Shown one piece after another: positions 43,714-54,654 of a stretch of DNA of 64,000 nt. Source of the DNA: Pectobacterium sp. PL152 (GTDB taxonomy: Bacteria; Pseudomonadota; Gammaproteobacteria; Enterobacterales; Enterobacteriaceae); the NCBI GenBank assembly GCA_021907015.1, contig CP091064.1, positions 4,774,001 to 4,838,000 on the forward strand. The letters are read 5' to 3'. Position 1 is the stretch's first letter; every line of letters begins with the position of its first letter. The translations under genes and the position numbers were made by a program. Under the pieces are notes generated by a model, which made no database searches, had not been told where the DNA came from, and was given only the letters and a program-made list of their open reading frames with translations.

Positions 43714-43740
43714 AAAAGGCCGCGCAAGCGGCCTTTTCCT
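43714..43740. terminator. Terminator of ihfA (bidirectional)
   Basis: AAAAGGCCGC-GCAA-GCGGCCTTTT between converging ihfA and ygbA. Confidence 0.9.
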
Positions 43741-43809
43741 ATTTGATTCGTCTTCACCTTACCTATTTCTACACCGGATCGGTATCCGCCGGGGCAGTTT
43801 TCTGCGCGG

Positions 43810-44210
43810 CTAAACGGATTGCCCGCTCGGCTGACGTTTTGATGTGGCTTCTTTTTCGGATAATCCGGCACTGGCCGATGATCGTCAATCAAGTGGCGTA
43901 TTGCCAGAATCGGGTGACGTAACAGCATCCGCGGCCCTGACCAGCGCATAATTGCTTTTATCGCTTCGCGTCTGGCGGGTTGATAGCAGTGGATAGGGCA
44001 ATGCTTACATGCGGGTTTATCTTCACCGAAATGACAGCGCTCCAGGCGCTTGATGGCGTAGTTGAATAAGTCTTTATACTGCGCGCTATCGTCGGTTTCA
44101 GGGTGGTGTTTTTCATACAATTCGATCATCAACCCGACGGTACGGATCTCCCGCTGTCGGTATTTTCCCAGGGTTTTCTCGCCATGTGCGTCATGTCCTG
44201 ATGAAATCAT
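43810..44210 (-). pseudogene. ygbA: YgbA-family (nitrous-oxide-stimulated promoter) protein, probable C-terminal frame break
   Basis: Matches E. coli YgbA: EKTLGKYRQREIRT, KPACKHCPIHCYQPARREA-like Cys-rich core, and RHPILAIRHLIDDHRPVPDYPKK. YgbA is a small NO-induced, NsrR-controlled protein with a CxxCPxHC motif; its role is unclear. As given, the frame runs on to 43641 and would overlap antisense ihfA. One extra A in the A5 run after DYP gives PKKEATSKRQPSGQSV and a stop at 43810, 133 residues. Removing one base opens a third frame (ending ADTDPV), so the exact C-terminus is open. Confidence 0.75.
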
Positions 44211-44212
44211 AA

Positions 44213-44235
44213 TAGGTGTATTTTAAATGCAATTT
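44213..44235 (-). promoter_or_regulatory. Candidate NsrR operator of ygbA
   Basis: On the minus strand the core TTGCATTTAAAATACACC aligns to the NsrR palindrome AAGATGCATTT / AAATGCATCTT at about 18 of 23 positions. It ends 3 nt before the ygbA ATG, and its TAAAAT could also be the -10. Confidence 0.55.
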
Positions 44236-44285
44236 ATTGCAAGGGGAACGACTGAAGTCACATCTATGTGGAAAAAGGCTGAGAG

Positions 44286-44309
44286 AAAAAGGCGAGGGGA
44301 ATCCTCGCC
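44286..44309 (-). terminator. Terminator of the ABC exporter gene
   Basis: On the minus strand GGCGAGG-N5-CCTCGCC followed by TTTTT, 15 nt after the stop. Confidence 0.85.
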
Positions 44310-44323
44310 GAGGGAAGAGGTAA

Positions 44324-46041
44324 TCAGGCCTGACCGAACTGTGCCTGATGTAACCGGGCATAGATGCCGCTTTGTTCCAGCAGTACCTGATGGCTGCCTT
44401 GCTCAATGATGCTGCCGTTATCCACTACCACAATGCGTCCGGCATTCTGTATGGTGGCTAGCCTGTGGGCGATGACCAACGTGGTACGCCCTGCGGAAAG
44501 TTCGCTGAGCGACTGCTGTATTGCCTGCTCCGTTGCCGTATCCAGCGCGGATGTGGCTTCATCAAGAATCAGGATCGGTGGGTTTTTCAGGAAGATGCGT
44601 GCGATCGATAAACGTTGTTTCTGCCCGCCCGACAACTTAACGCCGCGCTCACCAACCACAGTATCCAGCCCATCGGGCAGATTCTCGATCAGTTCATCTA
44701 ACCGTGCGCGCCGTGCGGCTTCCATGATTTCGTCATCGCTGGCATCAAGTTTGCCGTAGGCGATATTTTCCCGAATGGTACCGCCGAACAGGAAGACATC
44801 CTGCTGCACGATGCCGATTTGGCTGCGCAGCGACGCCTGCGTCATCTGACGGATATCCATGCCGTCAATGGTGATGGCTCCGCTGGTTAAATCGTAGAAG
44901 CGGGGAAGCAGAGAGCAAAGCGTGGTTTTGCCTGCGCCGGACGGACCGACAAATGCCACGGTTTCTCCGGCGCGAATCGACAGATCGATATGGCGGAGAA
45001 TCGGGCGCTCGGCGGAATAGCCAAAACTCACCTGATTAAACCGGATATCGCCTTTCAACAGTCCGGCATCATGCGCATCAGGAGCATCGGCAATCTCGGG
45101 AACGGTATCGAGCAGTTGGGTAAAGCGCTTGAAGCCCGCAATGCCTTTGGGGTAGCTCTCCAGCACCGAGGTAATCTTGGCTACCGGGCGGAAGAACACT
45201 TCAATCAGCAGCAGGAAGCCGATAAAACCGCCGTAGCTGAGTTCACCCTGAATGACATACCAAATACCTGCCAGCATCACGATAAGCTGTATCAGGCGCG
45301 TGCTGAGGTAGCTGAGCGTCATGCTGGCGGTCATGATGCGATACGCCTGTAATTTGGTTCTGCGGTAGTTTTCGTTATCGTTGGAGAACAGTTTCTTCTC
45401 ATGCGCTTCATTAGCAAACGCTTTAACGACGCGGATACCACCAACGCTTTCTTCAATGCGGGCGTTGAAGTTACCAACCTGACCGAAGAGCTGACGCCAG
45501 GTCTCAGTCATGCGGGCGCCATAGCGGCTGACGAGATACGTCATGAACGGCACGATAATAATCGTCAGCAGCGCCAGATTCAGGTGAACGGTCGCCATCA
45601 GGATGAACGCACCGATAAACGTCATGATCGCGAGAAAGAGATCTTCCGGGCCGTGGTGAGCGATTTCCCCAACTTCCTCCAGATCTTTGGTGACGTGGGT
45701 GATGATATGCCCGGTCTTCATATTGTCGTAGTAGCGGAATGGCAAATTCTGCAGGTGCTCAAAGGCCTGCCGCCGCATATCGGTTTCAATACCGACGCCC
45801 AGCGCATGTCCCCAATAGTTGACGATACCATTAGCGCGGTATTCAGCAGATAGACTGCCAATAGCGCCACCGACGCTAACAGGATCAGCGACCAGTCCTG
45901 AGCCGGTAACAGTTTGTCGATGAACGCTTTAATCGCCATCGGAAACCCTAATTCAAGCAGGCCTGCGATAATGGCACAGCCGAAATCGAGGACGAATAAC
46001 CCTTTGTATGGGGAATAGTACGAGAAGAAACGCCTTAACAT
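44324..46041 (-). pseudogene. ABC exporter (fused permease-ATPase), frame broken once
   Basis: A 572-residue (repaired) half-transporter of the MsbA-like exporter type: six membrane helices, then an ATPase with Walker A GPSGAGKTT, signature LSGGQKQR, Walker B ILILDEATSALD. The substrate is not evident. The break is near 45826, after LNTALMV: one added base (GTATC to GTAATC on the coding strand) restores IVNYWGHALGVGIETDMRRQ. This site is a two-base context, not a long run. I do not recognise a specific E. coli orthologue. Confidence 0.82.
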
Positions 46042-46171
46042 GTGTGACTTTTTTAGGTAACGAAATGTGAAGGTGACTATAACAGGTTAGCGAAAAGAAT
46101 GTGACCGCGGGCAAATTAAGGTTTTTATTAGCCGGGAAACGCCAGCAGGAATCGCAGGGGACGACAGCGGA

Positions 46172-47057
46172 TCAGGTTGTGGGCGACCGTGTCGCATACC
46201 AGCAGAGCAGTGAACCCGCGGTGACCATGGCGACGCCTTGCCAGAATGAAATGGCGGGTGTGATGTTGAGCCAGAGTGCAGCAAGAAATGTGGAAAGCAC
46301 GGGCGTAAAGTAGGATGCGGTTGCCAGCAGCGTCAGGTTGCCATGCTGGATACCGATATTCCAGGCGGAATAGGCCAGCGCGGTCGATGCGCCCATAAAG
46401 ATCAGTTGCAGCGCACTCGGTAAGGTTAATGAAATCGTACCTTCGACACTGAAGGAATACTGCATCCATAGCACGAGGGATGAGACGAAAAAGAACAGTG
46501 ATACGCCGCTTTTTCCCTGTGCATAGCGCTTGGTGATATTGCAGTAGAGCGCCCAGGTCAGGGCCGCAGAAAACGCCAGACTGTAGGCCAGCGGGTTAGC
46601 AAGAATATTGTTCCACAGTAGCGCTGGCGTCCAGTCGCTGTCTCCTTTCATAATCCACACAATGCCGCCCAGCGAGAGTGCGAGGCCGGGCCAGAGCAGA
46701 AAACGGCCTTTTGCTGATTGATAAAAAGTGAAAAGAATATGGTCAAACTGGGCCACAAATAGTTAATCATCCCTATTTCTATCGCCTGCAGGCGGCTATC
46801 CGCTAACCCGATGGAGAGTGATAAAAATATCTCATAGCAGACAAACATTGCACCGCCTGCGAACAAATAAACCCGGGGCAGCGTTTTAATGCGGGGAGGC
46901 CATAAAAAGCCAGTAGGCATAGTGTGCTGGTGGAATAAATCATCGCCGCGCCGCCGATGGGGCCAAGCGCTTCTGTCAGGCTGCGGATCAGCCCGACGGA
47001 TGTGCTCCATAGAATGATTGCCAGTAAGCCTGTGAGTGTGGCGCGCTGTGGCGTCAT
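46172..47057 (-). pseudogene. yddG: Aromatic amino acid exporter YddG, frame broken twice
   Basis: A 10-helix DMT/EamA exporter, 295 residues after repair (E. coli YddG 293). MTPQRATLTGLLAIILWST, VCYEIFLSLSIGLA, EIGMINYLWPSLTI and the final FWQGVAMVTAGSLLCWYATR match YddG. Breaks: G4 at 46893-46896 (restores GLPRIKTLPRVYLF) and T4 at 46709-46712 (restores QQKGRFLLWPG). The start at 47057 follows AGGAATAA and matches E. coli. Confidence 0.88.
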
Positions 47058-47226
47058 ATTTATTCCTGTCATTCTTCCAATTGCCTGTGCGCGGCTATTA
47101 TCCGCCCTTCAATGAACCTTGCTTTTGCGGGCCAACGCTTCGCCTTGTTCAAAACGCTGGCGTTTTGTTCTGCGGCTCGAATGATTGTGGAAACCGTGAA
47201 GCGTGTGCAGAAAAAATCAAGAGCAA

Positions 47227-47252
47227 ACCGGACGCCATTATCCGCGTCCGGT
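47227..47252 (-). terminator. Terminator of nadE
   Basis: ACCGGACGC, an 8-nt loop, GCGTCCGGT; on the minus strand followed by TTTG, 19 nt after the nadE stop. Confidence 0.65.
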
Positions 47253-47270
47253 GGTGCTCACCGTGAGGGT

Positions 47271-48095
47271 TTACCGCCAGAAGTCATCAAAAACGGTAAT
47301 CGGCGGACGGCGCTTGTGTTCGGTCTTGCGATACCAGTTTTCGATAATGGCCGCATCCTTAGCCTCAATCTGTTTGCCTTCCAGATAGTCGTCGATCTTT
47401 TCATAGGTGACGCCCAGCGCGACCTCATCCGGGAGAGACGGGCGATCTTCTTCCAGATCGGCGGTGGGGGCTTTGGTATAAAGATGAGAAGGGCAGCCCA
47501 GTTCGCGCAGCAGCGCTTTGCCTTGACGCTTGTTCAGTCGGAAAATCGGGTTGATATCGGTACCGCCATCACCGTATTTGGTGAAAAAGCCCGTTACCGC
47601 CTCTGCCGCATGATCGGTGCCGACGACCAGCCCGGCGTTCATCCCCGCAATGCTGTACTGCGCTTTCATGCGCTCTCTGGCTTTTTCGTTGCCTTTTACA
47701 AAATCGGACAGCTCTACGCCAATGGCGCGCAAGGTGGCTTCACTGGCCTCAATGGCGGGCTTGATATTGACGGTTAATACGCGGTCAGGTTGGATAAAGG
47801 CGATGGCGTCCTGACAGTCGGCTTCATCAGCCTGTACGCCGTAAGGCAGTCGAACGGCGATGAACTGATAGCGTGCGTTTCCCGTCTCATTGCGTAATTC
47901 CGTGATAGCCGTCTGACACAGTTTGCCGGTCAGCGTAGAATCCTGACCGCCGCTGATGCCCAAAACTAACGACGTAACGAACGGGTGAGCATTCAGATAA
48001 TTCTTTAAAAAATCAACGCTAACACGGATTTCCTGTGCTGGTTCGATACTGCTTTTCACTCCCAACGCAGTGATAATGTCGCTTTGTAATGACAT
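47271..48095 (-). CDS. nadE: NH3-dependent NAD+ synthetase
   Basis: A 274-residue enzyme that amidates deamido-NAD+ with ATP and ammonia. The PP-loop GISGGQDST lies at 46-54; [19 protein letters not shown] and [18 protein letters not shown] are characteristic. It lacks a glutaminase domain. Divergent from osmE, as in E. coli. Confidence 0.97.
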   Translation of the reverse strand: MSLQSDIITALGVKSSIEPAQEIRVSVDFLKNYLNAHPFVTSLVLGISGGQDSTLTGKLCQTAITELRNETGNARYQFIAVRLPYGVQADEADCQDAIAFIQPDRVLTVNIKPAIEASEATLRAIGVELSDFVKGNEKARERMKAQYSIAGMNAGLVVGTDHAAEAVTGFFTKYGDGGTDINPIFRLNKRQGKALLRELGCPSHLYTKAPTADLEEDRPSLPDEVALGVTYEKIDDYLEGKQIEAKDAAIIENWYRKTEHKRRPPITVFDDFWR

Positions 48096-48321
48096 GCCAT
48101 CCCCCTCCTGAACTTATTGATACTGCAAAAGAATTATTACGATTGCCTGAGTGTAAAACGAATTGGCGTGAAGAAAAAGAACAAGCTGTCAGGTAGTCAT
48201 TTTCCCTATAGATAACCCGTTTTTGACTATCGGCCAAGATGTTACATACCTGCGTTATGATTTGAAAAAGTGGTCGCCGCCGACTAGCCTTAGGGTGACC
48301 CATTAATAATGAGGTGATGAA

Positions 48322-48651
48322 ATGAAGAATAACAGATTACTGGTATGTATTGCGGCAGCAGGTGCTGTCATGCTGGCGGGATGTTCGGCTTATAACAAGG
48401 CAGAAAGCTATGTTAATGAGCCTGTGGTGAAAGATGTGAAGGTGGGAATGACGAAGCAGCAGGTTCATCAACTCGCAGGCAGCGGGATGGAAAGGCGCCT
48501 GGTGAATGCCAAGGGTACCTGTAGTGATTACCTGCTGAAAAACCGCGATGGCACTGCACAGAACTATTTCGTGAGCTACAACGACACTGGCCATGTTCTC
48601 AATAAAGGCTTCCAGAGCTGCCAGGCTTACGACACTAACCCACAGCGCTAA
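48322..48651 (+). CDS. osmE: Osmotically induced lipoprotein OsmE
   Basis: A 109-residue protein with a signal peptide and lipobox LAGC (Cys21), then a SmpA/OmlA (BamE-like) fold: VVKDVKVGMTKQQVHQLAG and NYFVSYNDTGHVLNKGF. Matches E. coli OsmE (112 residues). Probably an outer-membrane lipoprotein expressed at high osmolarity. GAGGTGATGA upstream serves as ribosome site. Confidence 0.93.
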   Translation: MKNNRLLVCIAAAGAVMLAGCSAYNKAESYVNEPVVKDVKVGMTKQQVHQLAGSGMERRLVNAKGTCSDYLLKNRDGTAQNYFVSYNDTGHVLNKGFQSCQAYDTNPQR

Positions 48652-48749
48652 CCTAGCTAGCCCGATGGCACGAGATCGTTATTAGAAAAGCGTCATAAAA
48701 AATGTAGGGAACGTTTTCAACGTTGCACAGCAACGGCCCGTCATAAAAA

Positions 48750-48778
48750 ACGCCGACAGCATCAGCCGTCGGCGTTTT
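48750..48778. terminator. Bidirectional terminator between osmE and tcyP
   Basis: ACGCCGAC-N10-GTCGGCGT with A runs on one side and TTTT on the other. Confidence 0.85.
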
Positions 48779-48798
48779 CTTTGCATGGCAAACGTGGC

Positions 48799-50192
48799 TT
48801 AGCGATGCGTCAGTTCTGCGTCATCCTGCGCGTTGAAAACCGTTTTATCCGTTTGTTTCATCAATTGGCTGGTGACGGTACCGGCCGTCATCGAACCGCT
48901 GACGTTAAGCGCCGTACGGCCCATATCGATAAGCGGCTCAATGGAAATCAGCAGCGCAACGAGAGTCACCGGCAGCCCCATCGCGGGCAGGACGATTAAC
49001 GCAGCAAAGGTTGCGCCGCCGCCCACACCAGCTACGCCGGCAGAACTGATTGTGACGATACCGACCAGCGTCGCGATCCAGACGGGATCCAACGGGTTAA
49101 TGCCGACCGTCGGCGCGACCATGACGGCCAGCATCGCCGGGTAAAGCCCCGCACAACCGTTCTGACCGATTGTCGTACCGAAAGAGGCCGCAAAGCTGGC
49201 GATAGACTGCGGTACGCCAATACGACGCGTTTGTGCCTCAATGCTGAGTGGGATCGTCGCCGCACTGGAGCGGCTGGTAAATGCGAACGTCAGTACCGGC
49301 CAGACTTTACGGTAAAAACGTGCCGGATTGATACCAGTGAAAGACAGGATCAGCGCATGGACACCGAACATAATCGCCAGTCCCAGATAGGACGCGACAA
49401 CGAAACTGCCCAGCTTGAGGATGTCTTGCAGGTTAGAACTGGCGACCATTTTGGTCATTAACGCCATGACGCCGTATGGGGTCAATTTCATCACCAGACG
49501 AACGAGTTTCATCACCCAGGATTGCAGCGTATCAATGGCGGTTAACACACGTTCGCCTTTCACTGCGTCATCTTTCAGCAGTTGCAGAGCTGCAACGCCA
49601 AGGAACGCTGCAAAGACGACGATGCTGATGATGGATGTTGGGTTAGCACCGGTCAGCTCAGCAAACGGGTTTTGGGAATGAATGACAGGATAAGCTGAGG
49701 AACGTTAAGGTCAGCAACCTTACCAGCATAGTTGTTTTCAATCGCCGTTAATCGCGCGGTTTCCTGCGCGCCTTGTACCAGCCCGGTCGCCGTCAGGCCA
49801 AATAGGTTAGTCACAAAGACGCCGACCAGCGCAGAAATCAACGTGGTGATCAACAGGGTGGAAAGGGTCAATAGGCTGATTTTCCCTAATGACGACGCAT
49901 TATGCAGCTTGGCAACGGAATTCAGAATGGAGATAAAGACCAGCGGCATGACGATCATCTGTAACAGCTGCACATAGCCATTACCGACGATATTAAACCA
50001 TGAGATGGACTGCTTGATGACCGGGTTGTCGCCGCCATAAATCAGATGCAGCGCCAGGCCAAATAACACCCCAACAACCAATCCCAGCAACACTTTCTTT
50101 GCCAGACTCCAGGAGGCGTTACGGCTGGCGTAACCGAGTCCGAGTAGTAATACGACAAATAGCAGAATATTTATGAGTAGCGGAAAATTCAT
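48799..50192 (-). pseudogene. tcyP: L-cystine/dicarboxylate-type symporter TcyP (YdjN), frame broken once
   Basis: A sodium:dicarboxylate-symporter-family protein, 464 residues after repair (E. coli TcyP 463), which imports cystine in E. coli. [35 protein letters not shown] and the glycine-rich [17 protein letters not shown] hairpin region are conserved. The T run 49680-49683 lacks one base; repair changes [12 protein letters not shown] to [14 protein letters not shown]. The start MNFPLLINI at 50192 matches E. coli. Confidence 0.9.
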
Positions 50193-50361
50193 CCGGCTTT
50201 GCTCCCTATCAGTGAATCGCACCACATTGCCACGACCCCGTGCCGCAACGCAGAACGGTGGAGGCAGTGTGATTTTTGCGATAAAAAATAACAAACGCGC
50301 ACAGGATAACAGGTCTTTTACCATCATGTTACAGAGATATGTCTGACGCCAGGTAACGTGG

Positions 50362-50936
50362 CTATTTCACGTATTGAAAGAGGTAGGTTTGCGCGGATTG
50401 CAAAAAGCGAAATGACTGCTCGTAAGTGCAGCAATTCAAATTCTTCTGCGGCTGATACAGTGAAAAGCCGATACAGGCAATACACAGGAAGCGCTCTAGT
50501 TGATTGCCTTTTGGCTGTTTAAGAGCGGTAAGCGGAAGCGCCAGCGACAGGGCCAGAGCAGGGGAACGCCGGAGGGAGTCAGCATGTCAGCAAGGATGTG
50601 GCTTAGATAACCGACGATCATGGCATGGTAGGCATCCGTCGGGATCGGCCAATCTGGCGGCAGGCGAGTCTGGATAAAGAAAATACCAGCGGCGATGGCA
50701 AGGAGGCTGTGGGTAAATCCACGATGACCAAAGAGGCGGGCAATCGGCGCAGAAAGCCACTTCAGGCGCTGCCCGAGGACGGATTTGGGGTGATCGATAT
50801 CGGGCAGCAGCGCGGTAAGGAGTGCACCGGGAATAATGTGCCACCAGTCTCCGGTAGCCAGCGCTGGCGACAGCTCAACTTTTTTAGCCAGAATCGCGCA
50901 GGCAACAGAAAACAGCAGGTGTCCTTCCGCAGTCAT
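50362..50936 (-). pseudogene. ydjM: YdjM-family inner membrane metal-dependent hydrolase-like protein, frame broken once
   Basis: Matches E. coli YdjM (LexA-regulated, DUF457/YdjM): MTAEGHLLFSVACAILAK, DWWHIIPGALLTALLPDIDHPKS, GHRGFTHSLLA and YLSHILADMLTPSGVPLLWP. The conserved His/Asp residues suggest a metal-dependent hydrolase. The T run 50509-50512 lacks one base; repair gives SQKGNQLERFLCIA and a stop at 50362 (191 residues; E. coli 196). Start at 50936, three codons after the first ATG-like start of the open frame. Confidence 0.85.
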
Positions 50937-51046
50937 GAAACGTCTCAAATAAAACTGTTATTTTATACAGTATAAAAGATTATTCCTGCCTGCGGAAGCG
51001 GTGACGGCGTAACGATTTATGTCGACTAGGGTGTGCGTGCCGCCTT

Positions 51047-52009
51047 TTATGGCGCAGGTTTCGGCTGTTCGTTGCTTACTGGTAAAACACGCAGCCAGTT
51101 GTCCAGTAACTGAGGCCAGGCAGCGGCGGGCAGTCCTTTGGTGCCACGCAGGCCGAAACCGTGCTTACCTTTCTCAAAGAGATGCATTTCAACCGGAATC
51201 TGTTTTGCCCGCAGCGCGCTGAACATCACCAGACTGTTATCAACCGATACCGAAGGGTCGTCAACCGCATGCACCAGAAACGTAGGGGGCGTTTGCGCGG
51301 TAACCTGTTTCTCTGGAGAGTAACGAACGACCTGCGCTTCCGTCGGCTGTTCGCCGATTAATTGTTTGCGCGAGCCTGCATGCGCAATATCTGCCTGCAT
51401 TGAAATCACGGGGTACATCAGCACCATGAAATCAGGACGTGCACTTACGCTATCAATGGCATCTGTCGCGGGGTAAACGGACTGCGCAAATCGGGTTCCG
51501 AGGCTGGCAGCAACATGACCACCGGCGGAAAACCCCATAATACCGATGCGCTGTGGATTAATGTGCCATTTCTCAGCGTTGGCTCTCAGGGTTCTGATAG
51601 CACGCTGTGCATCGGCCAATGGAGCATCAGCGCCTTCTTTATGGCCTTCACCGGGCATACGGTAGGTCATCACAAAAAGGGTGTATCCCTGCTGATTAAA
51701 GAAAGGGGCCAGATCGCTGCCTTCCTTATCCAACACCACGCGCTGGTAAGATCCGCCTGGTGTAATGAGCAATGCCATGCCGTTGGGCTTCTCTGCTGGA
51801 TAAACGGTAATTTCGGGGCTGCGAATACCGGTTGCTGCCCGATCGGGAAGAGAGGGATCTTTGCTTCGTTCGACCAGTTGCGGCTGTGCCGTTGAAGAAG
51901 AGGCTCCCGGCGCTTCGCCGTGTGGCCAGACAGGAAAAACAGGTTGGGCGTAACTGAATCCATTTACAGACATCATAATGGCCCCGACAAGCAGAGAACG
52001 AACAATCAT
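51047..52009 (-). CDS. paeX: Pectin acetylesterase PaeX
   Basis: A 320-residue alpha/beta hydrolase with a signal peptide (1-21, ending SYA), so probably periplasmic. Nucleophile Ser in GFSAGGH, oxyanion-type TPGGSY, acid Asp in HAVDDPSVS and His in KGKHGFG. In Dickeya PaeX removes acetyl groups from oligogalacturonides in the periplasm before import. It is the last gene of the island on this strand. A weak KdgR-like site (10 of 12 core positions) lies at 52125-52137. Confidence 0.92.
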   Translation of the reverse strand: MIVRSLLVGAIMMSVNGFSYAQPVFPVWPHGEAPGASSSTAQPQLVERSKDPSLPDRAATGIRSPEITVYPAEKPNGMALLITPGGSYQRVVLDKEGSDLAPFFNQQGYTLFVMTYRMPGEGHKEGADAPLADAQRAIRTLRANAEKWHINPQRIGIMGFSAGGHVAASLGTRFAQSVYPATDAIDSVSARPDFMVLMYPVISMQADIAHAGSRKQLIGEQPTEAQVVRYSPEKQVTAQTPPTFLVHAVDDPSVSVDNSLVMFSALRAKQIPVEMHLFEKGKHGFGLRGTKGLPAAAWPQLLDNWLRVLPVSNEQPKPAP

Positions 52010-52362
52010 GATAGATCACCTGACAAAGGGAAGGAGGGGAGAAATCGTTGGGCGGTGGTAAAAAAATAGGGTAGCCATCACATCGGAGAAAAAATGACCA
52101 CCCTGAACCGCAAATTTTAATAAAGAAATAACATTCATACACGAAGAGGGTAAATCAGACACAGCAATTCCAACAGCTAAAACTCATGTAGCTAAAACGC
52201 ATTTAACGACACCACATGTAACAACGAAACGTAACTAACTTGCTAAACCTACGACGGACATAATAAAGAGATGTTAATGATAAAAATAAAGCAGGGTGAA
52301 TCAATTACCACTAACATCCCTTTTGCCAACTTATAACGCTTATTTAAATAATAAGGCCGTTA
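52010..52362. other. Intergenic region between the porin gene and paeX
   Basis: 353 nt, AT-rich. It holds the paeX ribosome site (AGGTGAT) and the weak KdgR-like site at 52125-52137. No strong terminator for the porin gene is seen; AATAAGGCCGTTATT near 52349-52364 is only a short palindrome. Confidence 0.4.
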
Positions 52363-53102
52363 TTAGAAGCTGTATTGCACACCAACACGGTAACGAGTTT
52401 GACGATGATCATTAGTACCGGAATCTGCAACGTTACCTACAGCCATATAAGGCTTCCAGTTTTTATCCAGTTTATAAGCTAATTTCACGTCGTGGTCGAT
52501 TTTCCATGTGTCGAAGTCAGACTGGTATTGACCCGCTTTATTTGCTTTTTATAGTCCAGTTCATAATCAACCTGGAAATCTTTCAGGAATTTATAACTAA
52601 CAACAGCGGTCAGGTTATAACCATTTTCCTGCGTGTTACTTGTACCGCCTTTAGCGATATTACCGCTATTACGCTTATAGTATGGACGGTAACGCAGAGA
52701 AGTGGAAAGATCGTCAGTGATGTTCACTTTACCGCGCAGGTATGGGCGGTAGTTGTTGGAGGTAGAGTTTGAATCTAAAGAGAAACCTGGTTCCAGCGAG
52801 AAGGTTTTGTTGATGTTGTAAACATAGCTGGCAACGACTTCAGTACCATTGCTTACCGTCTCATGGTACGGTTTATTTGGCGTTACTTGATCGCCAACGG
52901 TATTGTTATTAGGCTCACCATTTTTCCATTTCGCTTCTACAGATAAACCAAAACCATTAGCAAAACGGTGTGACATTGAAATACGATCTTTGTGATCGGC
53001 TTTCGGAGTATCCATCATTTCATGACGGTAATCTATCGTTACAGCCATTGCGTTCACACTAATTAATGACGTAACTGCCAGAGCTAGTAATTTAACTTTC
53101 AT
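52363..53102 (-). pseudogene. kdgM: Oligogalacturonate-specific porin, KdgM family, frame broken once
   Basis: A small outer-membrane beta-barrel of 246 residues after repair with a 20-residue signal peptide (ending AMA). Alternating strands such as YRPYLRGKVNITDDLSTSLR and the C-terminal YRVGVQYSF (terminal Phe) are typical. The family admits oligogalacturonides. The T run 52546-52550 lacks one base; repair gives YKKANKAGQYQSDFDTW and ends at 52363. It could be called KdgN, the paralogue in Dickeya; I cannot separate them. Confidence 0.88.
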
Positions 53103-53226
53103 TGTTATATTCCCTATTGGTTAGGATATTGCTAATAAAAAACGTGCATTATGCTTTTTGGGACAAGTTCTATTTTATTTATTATTAAACTACGTTCTGT
53201 GATCGAGATCGTCTTGAGTAACAAAA

Positions 53227-53245
53227 AGTAAAATGGGGTTTCAAA
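53227..53245 (-). promoter_or_regulatory. Candidate KdgR box upstream of the porin gene
   Basis: AGTAAAATGGGGTTTCAAA matches the KdgR consensus at 14 of 18 defined positions, 125 nt upstream of the porin start. Confidence 0.55.
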
Positions 53246-53293
53246 TTGTGAGGGAGATCGAATTGAATATAACCGTTGTTTTAATTTAAATGA

Positions 53294-53321
53294 AAAATCC
53301 CTGCCGTCAGTACGGCAGGGA
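53294..53321 (-). terminator. Terminator of the pelW-tog operon
   Basis: On the minus strand TCCCTGCCGT-ACT-GACGGCAGGGA-like stem followed by TTTTTC, 29 nt after togB. The porin gene therefore has its own promoter. Confidence 0.82.
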
Positions 53322-53349
53322 TGAATTACAGGGTAAATCAGGTACTACA

Positions 53350-54639
53350 TTATTTCATTGCGCGTTTCAGAATACGCTCAGATTGACGCTGGAAGTATTT
53401 CGCTGCGTCTTCCACAGATTTCTGACCGTAATCGATAGACTGGATGGTATCACCAAACAGAGAAACGATTTGTGGATCGTCGAAATAAGGAGAAACGGCA
53501 ACGTCATGTGGCAGAGAGAGCGCCAGTTTCAAGCCGGCAACCGCTGGTGCATCGTCTTTGATGACGCCATCAGCAGTCAGCTGAGCAACAGCCGCTTTAC
53601 TCAACGGAACACCACGTTCCAGACCCAGAGCCTGAGCACCTTCTTTGCTGTTCAGCAGGAAGTTGATCAACTGAGCAGATTCTTTAGGATACTTAGTTGA
53701 TTTACCGATAGACAGCATCTGTGCAGGTTTGAAGAACAAGCCGGCATCTTTCGCACCTGGCAGCATTGGGTAGCTACCCAATTCCAGTTTTGCTGGTGGT
53801 TGCAGGTTGTCAGAGTACTTGGTAATGGTGGAGTTCCACATGTAAGTACCAGACCATTCGCCAGTGATCCATGGCTTCATTTCATACATGTTGCTCTTGC
53901 CGAAAGAGGCATAGTACTTCGCATCAGGCATGACATGGCTGTCGATCAGTTTTTTATACATGCCAAAGAATTCAGCCCATTGCGCATCGGTATAGGCGAA
54001 TTTCTGACCTTTTACATCAATCGCTGGAATGTTGTATTTCTGAACCATATAAGAGTTCAGCAGTGCCAGAGAATCCTGGTGTTCCAACACGATAGGGTAG
54101 TATTGGTCGCCCAGTTTTTCTTTGAACACTTTACCGGCGTTCAGCAACTCGTCCCACGTTTTTGGATATTCCAGACCGGCTTTTTTCCAGCTTTCGGTGT
54201 TGAAATAGAACACGCGAGCCGTAACGGAAATTGGAATACCGTTCAGTTTGCCGTTGACCGTGGTGTTTTGCAGTTCTTTGGATTCAAACTGGGTCAGATC
54301 CAGAGAATCTTTAACCTTGTTCAGATCGTAAAAACCATCGCCGTTTTTAGAGAAAATCGGCAGCCAGTTCCAGTTGGTCTGCATCACATCTGGCTCGGTA
54401 TTACCGGCAATCTGCGTTGTCAGACGAGACAGGTGACCATCCCAGCCAGTGTATTCTGCTTTAACGGTGATGTTTGGATGCTGCTTATGGAACTCTTCAA
54501 TGGCTTTGAGCGTCTGCTGGTGACGGCTGTTGCCGCCCCACCATGACATTCTCAATTCCACATTATCAGCGGCCAAAGACGGCATTGCCACTAACGCCAG
54601 AGATGAAGCTATTAACGTGTGTAGGATCGCTTTTTTCAT
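53350..54639 (-). CDS. togB: Oligogalacturonide ABC transporter binding protein TogB
   Basis: A 429-residue family 1 extracellular solute-binding protein with a signal peptide (1-23, ending SLA). RMSWWGGNSRHQQTLKAIEE, TEPDVMQTNWNWLP and the tryptophan-rich WITGEWSGTYMWN region fit a sugar-acid oligomer binder. It captures oligogalacturonides for TogMNA. Immediately after togA; last gene of the operon before the terminator. Confidence 0.94.
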   Translation of the reverse strand: MKKAILHTLIASSLALVAMPSLAADNVELRMSWWGGNSRHQQTLKAIEEFHKQHPNITVKAEYTGWDGHLSRLTTQIAGNTEPDVMQTNWNWLPIFSKNGDGFYDLNKVKDSLDLTQFESKELQNTTVNGKLNGIPISVTARVFYFNTESWKKAGLEYPKTWDELLNAGKVFKEKLGDQYYPIVLEHQDSLALLNSYMVQKYNIPAIDVKGQKFAYTDAQWAEFFGMYKKLIDSHVMPDAKYYASFGKSNMYEMKPWITGEWSGTYMWNSTITKYSDNLQPPAKLELGSYPMLPGAKDAGLFFKPAQMLSIGKSTKYPKESAQLINFLLNSKEGAQALGLERGVPLSKAAVAQLTADGVIKDDAPAVAGLKLALSLPHDVAVSPYFDDPQIVSLFGDTIQSIDYGQKSVEDAAKYFQRQSERILKRAMK

Positions 54640-54654
54640 CGGTTACTACTCCTG

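Noticed and set aside
53800..54546. 248-codon plus-strand frame opposite togB
   Set aside because: Antisense to a well-matched binding protein; no start signals.
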